Below are positions 5,352 through 10,587 of a stretch of 10,587 nucleotides of DNA, piece after piece. The stretch is from NCBI GenBank assembly GCA_029862285.1, contig JAOTXR010000036.1, positions 1-10,587 of the forward strand, given 5' to 3'. The stretch comes from Gammaproteobacteria bacterium (lineage in GTDB: Bacteria > Pseudomonadota > Gammaproteobacteria > Steroidobacterales > JABDKV01). The translations under genes were made by a program, and so were the position numbers. The notes under the pieces were generated by a model. It had not been told where the DNA came from. It did no database searches and was given only the letters and a program-made list of their open reading frames with translations. The first letter of the stretch is position 1. Each line of letters starts with the position of its first letter.

Positions 5352-7073
5352 ATGAACAGACTCCTTCTACCGTCATTGCTGCTGCAAGCTATGCTGCTGC
5401 CCGTGCCTGCCTTCGCCGAGGTCCGTATTGAAGGTCTCACGGGCGAACTGCTCGCCAATGCCCAGGCACATCTTGGGTTGGATGAGGAAAGTTGCGACGC
5501 ACCGGCCTGGCGGGTTCACCGGCTGTTGCGGCAGGGTCAGCGGGACATTACAACGGCACTGCAGGCCCTCGGGTTTTATGCGGCCGACATCCAGACCGGT
5601 TTGTCGTTCGAGCATCCATGCTGGTTAGCAGTCTATACCGTCACTGCCGGTGAACCAGTGACTATCCGCACTCTGGATATCCAGATGGCCGGTGACGCTG
5701 AAAACGACCCCGCGTTTGCCCGCGTTATCTCCGAAGCCGGTTTGCAGTTGCAGCAACCTTTGCGTCATGACCGTTACGAAGCGCTGAAACGTTCGCTGCT
5801 GGATACCCTGGCGCAACGCGGTTATGCCGATGCCAGGTTGGGAAAGAATGAAGTCACCGTTACGCCTGCAGACTATGCAGCAGACGTTGTTCTGTACCTT
5901 GATTCCGGCAATCGTTACGCGTTCGGCGAAACGACCTTCGAACAGGACGTTCTACAACCGCAGCTGGTTCAACGTTTTTTACCGTATCGCCATGGAGACC
6001 CATATGAAGGCAACTTGCTCGCCGATTTGTATTCGGCGCTGGCTGGCAGCGGCTACTTCGGGCGCATCGATGTAAAGCCGGATCCAGAGGGGCGTGAGGA
6101 CGGCCACATTCCGGTTGTTGTCAAACTCACACCCGGCAAACGCAAGTTGTACAGCGCCGGGATCGGCTACTCGACCAATACGGGCGCACGGCTGCGCGCT
6201 GGCTACACCAATCGCCGAATGGACAGTAAAGGACGGCAATGGGGCACAAGCTTGCTCATGTCAGACGTCGTCTCGGAAATCGCGATCAACTATCGCCAGC
6301 CGGAAGGCGATCCACGCACTGAGTGGCTCAGCTTTGACACCGGTTTCAAGCACGAAAGGACCGACACCAGCGAAAGCGATGCCTTGCAGCTCGGCGCGCG
6401 CCGCCTCCGCGAGCGCAAATACGACTGGCGCGAGACTCGGTTCGTCGACTTGCTGGTGGAAGATTTTGAAATCGCCGGCCAAAGCAGGCGCAGCACGTTC
6501 ATCATCCCCGGTATCTCATGGACCCGAAGCCGCTCCAGCAACCGGTTGCAGCCGCAGCGCGGCTCGCGCCTGTTTCTTGAGTTTCGCGGCAGCGGTGATG
6601 TGCTCGGATCTGACACCAACTTCTTGCGGGTCGAGGCTTCCGGCAAGCTGATCCGCTCGTTACGCCCCGGACTGCGGGTGCTCGTGCGTACCAATGCCGG
6701 TGCCAGCGTGTCAGGCGAGTTTTCCGAGTTGCCGCCGTCGCTGCGCTTCTTTGCCGGTGGCGATGGTTCGATACGTGGCTATGGATTTGAGACGCTCGGG
6801 TCGAAAGATGCCGCTGGAAATGTCATCGGTGGCTCCGGGCAATTGATTGCCAGTGTCGAGCTGGAGCGCGCCCTGGCCACCAGGTGGTCAGTTGCGGCTT
6901 TCGTCGATAGCGGTAATGCCTTCGATGATTTCGATCTCGAGGCGCACACCGGGGCCGGAATTGGCGGCCGCTGGCTGTCGCCCATCGGGCCGGTGCGCCT
7001 GGACCTGGCCTGGCCCTTCAATGGTGCCGATCGGGATCCGCGCGTGCACCTGTCGTTCGGACCGGACCTGTGA
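5352..7073 (+). CDS. tamA: Translocation and assembly module outer-membrane protein TamA (Omp85 family)
   Basis: TamA is an outer-membrane barrel that works with TamB in assembling some outer-membrane proteins and autotransporters and in envelope lipid homeostasis. The 573 residues match the family. A signal peptide (1-22) ends in AFA, with cleavage likely before Glu23. Three POTRA domains follow (about 23-100, 101-188 and 189-264). The barrel covers about 265-573, with the signature loop-6 motif SIRGY (Ile474-Tyr477) followed by ETLGSKDAAGNVIGG, and the chain ends in SFGPDL, close to the usual TamA ending. The only cysteines are Cys48 and Cys90, both in POTRA 1, so a periplasmic disulfide is plausible. 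The ATG at 5352 gives a complete signal peptide, though no strong ribosome site is visible. The stop overlaps the tamB start by four bases. BamA is excluded by length (about 800 residues with five POTRAs), by only three POTRAs here, and by the tamB neighbour. Confidence 0.95.
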   Translation: MNRLLLPSLLLQAMLLPVPAFAEVRIEGLTGELLANAQAHLGLDEESCDAPAWRVHRLLRQGQRDITTALQALGFYAADIQTGLSFEHPCWLAVYTVTAGEPVTIRTLDIQMAGDAENDPAFARVISEAGLQLQQPLRHDRYEALKRSLLDTLAQRGYADARLGKNEVTVTPADYAADVVLYLDSGNRYAFGETTFEQDVLQPQLVQRFLPYRHGDPYEGNLLADLYSALAGSGYFGRIDVKPDPEGREDGHIPVVVKLTPGKRKLYSAGIGYSTNTGARLRAGYTNRRMDSKGRQWGTSLLMSDVVSEIAINYRQPEGDPRTEWLSFDTGFKHERTDTSESDALQLGARRLRERKYDWRETRFVDLLVEDFEIAGQSRRSTFIIPGISWTRSRSSNRLQPQRGSRLFLEFRGSGDVLGSDTNFLRVEASGKLIRSLRPGLRVLVRTNAGASVSGEFSELPPSLRFFAGGDGSIRGYGFETLGSKDAAGNVIGGSGQLIASVELERALATRWSVAAFVDSGNAFDDFDLEAHTGAGIGGRWLSPIGPVRLDLAWPFNGADRDPRVHLSFGPDL

Positions 7074-10000
7074 CCCTGCGGCGTATTTCGTTGTGGATAC
7101 TGGTACCGCTGCTTTTCGCTGCAGCTGTGGTTGCGCTTGTATTGTGGTGGGCGCTGTCCACCGAGGGTGGCGCTCGCTGGATGCTGCATCGTATAGCCGG
7201 CCAGGTCGAGGGACTGTCGGTTGAAACCATCGGCGGGACAATAACCGATACGCTGACAGTTTCCGGCCTGCAGCTGGTTAACGAATCAGTGGAACTCGTC
7301 GCGAACTCGGTTGAGCTGCAACTGCATCCGAGGCGGTTGTTGCGACGCGAACTGTATTTTGCCAGCCTCGACGCGGATACGATCCAGATTTCCACCCCGC
7401 AGTCTACAGGCGGCGCGTCAACATTCACGCATATCCCCCGGCTGCCAATCGACGTTGTGATTGCCGACGCCCGCATCGGGCAATTTACGCTGCGCGGCGC
7501 AGCTGATGAAACAGTCAGCAACATCAGCCTGGCTGCCGCCTGGCGGAGTAACGGACTGGACATCGGGGGCGTGCAGGCGTCCGTGCGAGGTATCAGCTTT
7601 GCGGCCGGTGGGACACTGGATTCAAAGAACCCGGCCGGTATCGATATCGGTGTCAACTGGAGTACCGAACAAACGGGAGAATGGAGCGGCAACGGTCGCA
7701 TCGCAGGCAACATGAACCGGCTCGAGCTACAGCATCGACTGGCAGCGCCTTTCCATGTCACCAGCATCGGAACGGCAACGATTGCTGGCGAACCCGTGTT
7801 TGACCTCACCAGCACCAGCGAGTCGATCGACTATGCCGCCGGCGACCACAATGTAAATTTGCGCAATGCCCGGCTTGGGCTGAGTGGGACCACCGGCGAT
7901 TACCAAGTGACTTTTTCCGCTGATCTGAATGGTACCGGTTTGCCGCCGACGGATCTTTCCGTCGTTGGCAGAGGTGGTCTCTCAGGCTTCGACATAGATT
8001 CGCTGAAAATCACGCCGCCACGCGGTGCGGTAAGCGGTTACGGCAACATAGACTGGCAACAACAACTGCGGACAGAACTGCATTTTGAGCTGACGGCAGT
8101 GGATCCGGCGCTGTTTGCGCCGCAGTGGCCGGGTACCGTCAATGGCTCTGTGAAACTGCGCGCAGCCGTGCAGGATAGCCTCCCGGCAGTACAACAGCTG
8201 CAGCTCGACCTTAGCGGGAAAATACGGGAACGTGCGCTATCGTTGCGTGGCCGGGCCTCGTACAGTAATGATACGGTGCGGCTTGAAGACGTTACGCTGC
8301 TGGCCGGCCGCAGCAGTATCAGCGGCAATGGCTCAGTGTTGCTGACACCGCAGCCACAGTGGCAAACATCACTGCGGTTACGCAACGTTGATCCCTCGCT
8401 TTTCGCTGCCGGCTGGCCGGGACGGCTGAACGGCACGCTGGCTTTTAGCGGCAGCTATGGGGCAGCCGGACCAAAACTGGCGTTCGAAGGAGCCGACATC
8501 AGCGGCGAACTGCGCCAACATCCGTTGCAACTGGCTGGCAGTGTGCGCTACGGCATGGGGGCGCTGGAGCTGACGGGTGTGCGGCTGAAAAGCGGCCTAA
8601 ATCGCGTTGCGATCGACGGTGTCTATGGTGATCGGCTGGCGCTGCAATACGATGTTGATGTCGCCGACTTTGGCAGCTTTGCCGACGGGCTGGGCGGATC
8701 ACTTATCGGCCACGGCAGCATTGGCGGCAGCATGGCAGCGCCTTTCATCGACGTGCAGCTGGACGGCAGCGGATTACAGGCCCCCGGATATTCGCTGGAC
8801 CGCATAAGCGCTAATGGCAGGCTGGTGCCTTCGGGCCCACCGTCACAACTGAAGGTTACGGCGGGCGGCATCGAGTTTGGCAACTACCGCGTCGATCGGC
8901 TCGATACCACGCTAAACGGGCGGCTGCAGCAGCATGACATTGAACTGATTGCTGCCGTCAATGACGGTGCTGTCACAGCCCGGTTCAGTGGCGGCTGGAT
9001 CGGCGACGCCTGGCGAGGTGAGCTGCGTTCCAGCACGATCGTTATTGCTTCTCCAGATACCTTTCAGCAGGAACAGCCAGCAGAACTGACTGTGGCTTCA
9101 GAGCATGCGAAATTGGCTAAGGTGTGCTGGCAGCATCAGGCAGCTCAATTTTGTGCCGGCGGGATAATAGATGAGCACAGGCTGGCGCTGGACGCTGACG
9201 CCCGCAATGTATCCCTTGCGCCGCTGGCGCGGCTACTACCACCGGGCGCAACACTGACAGGAACAGCCAGCGGCAGTTTCGCCGCTTCCGGCAAACTGCA
9301 AAACCCTGAACTGGAGTTTGATGTCACCGCGCCTGGGCTGCGCATCGATTATAGCTATGCAGACGACGAGGACCGGCTCGATACCGTGCTGGATCAATTC
9401 AAACTGTCCGGCAACGCAAGCCCGGAAACAATCCGGGCCCGCCTGGTGAGCAATAGTAATAACAACAGCCGATTGCTGATTGACGGTCAACTGGATGACT
9501 GGCGTAACGACCCTCGTATTGATGCGCGTGTGAATGCACGGCTGGCAGATGTCGGAATGCTCTCTTTATTTTCGACCGAGCTGACCAACTGGCAGGGCGT
9601 AATGCTAGCCGACGTCGCGCTCACCGGCACCCCGGGCAATCCGGTATTTAGTGGTTTCGCCCGGCTCGAGGACGGTAGCGTCGCTGTTCCACGTACGGGG
9701 ATAACGCTGCAGCAACTGCATCTGGATGTCGAATCAGCTGGCGGTACGCGTATCGCAATCAGCGGCGACGCCGTTTCCGGTGGAAACATCGCACTGCGAG
9801 GAACGCTGGATCTCGATCGCGCAGCCGGGTGGCCCGTCACCGCCAGTATCAGCGGTGAAGATTTTCAGGCAATCGAACTGCCGGATGTGGCAGTTTCGGT
9901 TTCACCACGGCTGGAACTGGCCGGCGCCTCCAACGCATTGCGGCTTGGCGGTATCGTCACGATACCGCGGGCAACTGTCCAACTGCGCGAACTCCCACAA

Positions 10001-10587
10001 CAGGCGGTGAGAATCTCACCCGATGTGCGCATCGTTGGGGAAGCCGACGACAACATACCATCACAAGTACCGCTACAACTGGTAACGGATTTGAAGCTAC
10101 AGCTTGGTGAGGACGTTCGGTTCAGTGGTTTCGGGCTGCGCACCGGCCTCGCCGGCTCAATGCAGCTGCGCACCGGTCGAAACCGGCCGGTCGATGCTCA
10201 GGGTGTAATCACGCTGACATCGGGGATCTTCCGCGCTTACGGCCACGATCTCGAAATCAGCGACGGTAGCCTGGTGTTTACCGGACCACTGGATAATCCG
10301 ACGCTCGATGTCACTGCAACGCGCCGCATTGATGAGGTCACTGCGGGCGTCCAGGTGCGGGGCACCGCACAAAGCCCGACCTCGACGGTGTATGCCGAAC
10401 CCGTTATGGCCGAGGCTGACGCACTTGCATATCTTGTCGCGGGCCGGCCGCTGGACCAGGCATCGGCCGCGCAGGGTGACCAGGTACGCCAGGCGGCCCT
10501 TCAGCTCGGAGTGGCGCAATCAGCGGCGATCACTAACCAGATCGGGCGCAGCATCGGTCTGGACGAGCTGCGACTGGACTCACGCAA
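7070..10587 (+). CDS. tamB: Translocation and assembly module inner-membrane protein TamB (3' end beyond window)
   Basis: TamB is anchored in the inner membrane and spans the periplasm to reach TamA; family members (AsmA-like: TamB, YhdP, YdbH) are linked to phospholipid transport to the outer membrane. Starting with GTG in the overlap GTGA, 1172 codons are open to the window edge. TLRR then a membrane helix (about 7-29, ending LVLWWAL) forms the anchor. A long region of beta-strand character follows, with repeated segments near residues 344, 440 and 531 (for example VDPALFAPQWPG and VDPSLFAAGWPG). The C-terminal TamB domain (DUF490) is clear: FTGPLDNPTLDVTATR, VRGTAQSPTSTVYAEP, ADALAYLVAGRPL (after residue 1108) and IGRSIGLDELRLDS. 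Only about 80 residues should be missing, judged from the family. Cys686 and Cys695 are the only cysteines I found. The start overlaps tamA, so translation is probably coupled. No frameshift is seen. Confidence 0.95.
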   Translation, partial: MTLRRISLWILVPLLFAAAVVALVLWWALSTEGGARWMLHRIAGQVEGLSVETIGGTITDTLTVSGLQLVNESVELVANSVELQLHPRRLLRRELYFASLDADTIQISTPQSTGGASTFTHIPRLPIDVVIADARIGQFTLRGAADETVSNISLAAAWRSNGLDIGGVQASVRGISFAAGGTLDSKNPAGIDIGVNWSTEQTGEWSGNGRIAGNMNRLELQHRLAAPFHVTSIGTATIAGEPVFDLTSTSESIDYAAGDHNVNLRNARLGLSGTTGDYQVTFSADLNGTGLPPTDLSVVGRGGLSGFDIDSLKITPPRGAVSGYGNIDWQQQLRTELHFELTAVDPALFAPQWPGTVNGSVKLRAAVQDSLPAVQQLQLDLSGKIRERALSLRGRASYSNDTVRLEDVTLLAGRSSISGNGSVLLTPQPQWQTSLRLRNVDPSLFAAGWPGRLNGTLAFSGSYGAAGPKLAFEGADISGELRQHPLQLAGSVRYGMGALELTGVRLKSGLNRVAIDGVYGDRLALQYDVDVADFGSFADGLGGSLIGHGSIGGSMAAPFIDVQLDGSGLQAPGYSLDRISANGRLVPSGPPSQLKVTAGGIEFGNYRVDRLDTTLNGRLQQHDIELIAAVNDGAVTARFSGGWIGDAWRGELRSSTIVIASPDTFQQEQPAELTVASEHAKLAKVCWQHQAAQFCAGGIIDEHRLALDADARNVSLAPLARLLPPGATLTGTASGSFAASGKLQNPELEFDVTAPGLRIDYSYADDEDRLDTVLDQFKLSGNASPETIRARLVSNSNNNSRLLIDGQLDDWRNDPRIDARVNARLADVGMLSLFSTELTNWQGVMLADVALTGTPGNPVFSGFARLEDGSVAVPRTGITLQQLHLDVESAGGTRIAISGDAVSGGNIALRGTLDLDRAAGWPVTASISGEDFQAIELPDVAVSVSPRLELAGASNALRLGGIVTIPRATVQLRELPQQAVRISPDVRIVGEADDNIPSQVPLQLVTDLKLQLGEDVRFSGFGLRTGLAGSMQLRTGRNRPVDAQGVITLTSGIFRAYGHDLEISDGSLVFTGPLDNPTLDVTATRRIDEVTAGVQVRGTAQSPTSTVYAEPVMAEADALAYLVAGRPLDQASAAQGDQVRQAALQLGVAQSAAITNQIGRSIGLDELRLDSR

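Noticed and set aside
5165..5458. Minus-strand open frame of 97 codons over the tamA signal peptide and the REPIN
   Set aside because: It overlaps the real tamA start and translates repeat sequence; no homology-like features are seen.
6094..6651. Plus-strand open frame of 185 codons inside tamA
   Set aside because: It is a shifted-frame shadow of the TamA barrel, with low-complexity Ala/Ser/Arg content and no motif.
7018..7815. Long minus-strand open frame of 265 codons across the tamA end and tamB start
   Set aside because: It is antisense to well-supported tamA and tamB coding sequence. Its composition is the serine- and proline-rich translation typical of a shadow frame in GC-rich DNA, and it has no recognisable domain.
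1..10587. CRISPR array, tRNA, rRNA, phage or toxin-antitoxin genes
   Set aside because: I saw no regularly spaced repeats, tRNA-like cloverleaf, rRNA sequence, integrase, or small paired genes; nearly all the DNA is accounted for by five envelope or membrane genes.

Overview
The window looks like a chromosomal segment of a gammaproteobacterium with a moderately high GC content. This is inferred from three things: the co-directional glmU-glmS pair, a tamA-tamB pair for outer-membrane biogenesis, and short REP-type palindromes with a GTGGGAGCG head of the kind seen in Pseudomonas, Xanthomonas and related gammaproteobacteria. The membrane-anchored TolB-N-like/TPR protein family is common in marine and soil members of the class. 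I cannot name a genus from the sequence alone.

Layout: positions 1-193 are non-coding DNA downstream of glmS, with a 14-bp direct repeat and several palindromes. Next come three genes on the minus strand, read from right to left: a GTG-started gene for a two-TM, TolB-N-like, TPR protein (5129-3531), glmU (3464-2097) and glmS (2029-194). The gaps of 66 bp (TPR to glmU) and 67 bp (glmU to glmS) would allow co-transcription, but a REP palindrome lies in the first gap. Positions 5130-5351 form a divergent intergenic region holding a complete inverted pair of REPs (a REPIN-like unit). On the plus strand tamA (5352-7073) follows, and tamB begins at a GTG that overlaps the tamA stop codon. tamB stays open to the window edge (7070 to beyond 10587), over 1172 codons that I translated by hand without meeting a stop.

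Function: GlmS makes glucosamine-6-phosphate. GlmU (with GlmM, not in this window) turns the pathway product into UDP-GlcNAc, the precursor of peptidoglycan and lipid A. TamA (an Omp85 barrel with three POTRA domains) and TamB (a long periplasm-spanning beta-rich protein) form the translocation and assembly module, tied to outer-membrane protein assembly and phospholipid transport. The window therefore serves cell-envelope construction almost entirely; the TPR protein, probably cytoplasmic and anchored in the inner membrane, is the one gene of unknown role.

I found no clearly new biological system. The points most worth a second look are the REP/REPIN elements, the unusual gene upstream of glmU, the repeat-rich flank of glmS (the standard Tn7-type attachment locus), the single cysteine pair in each of TamA and TamB, and the GTG starts of two genes.
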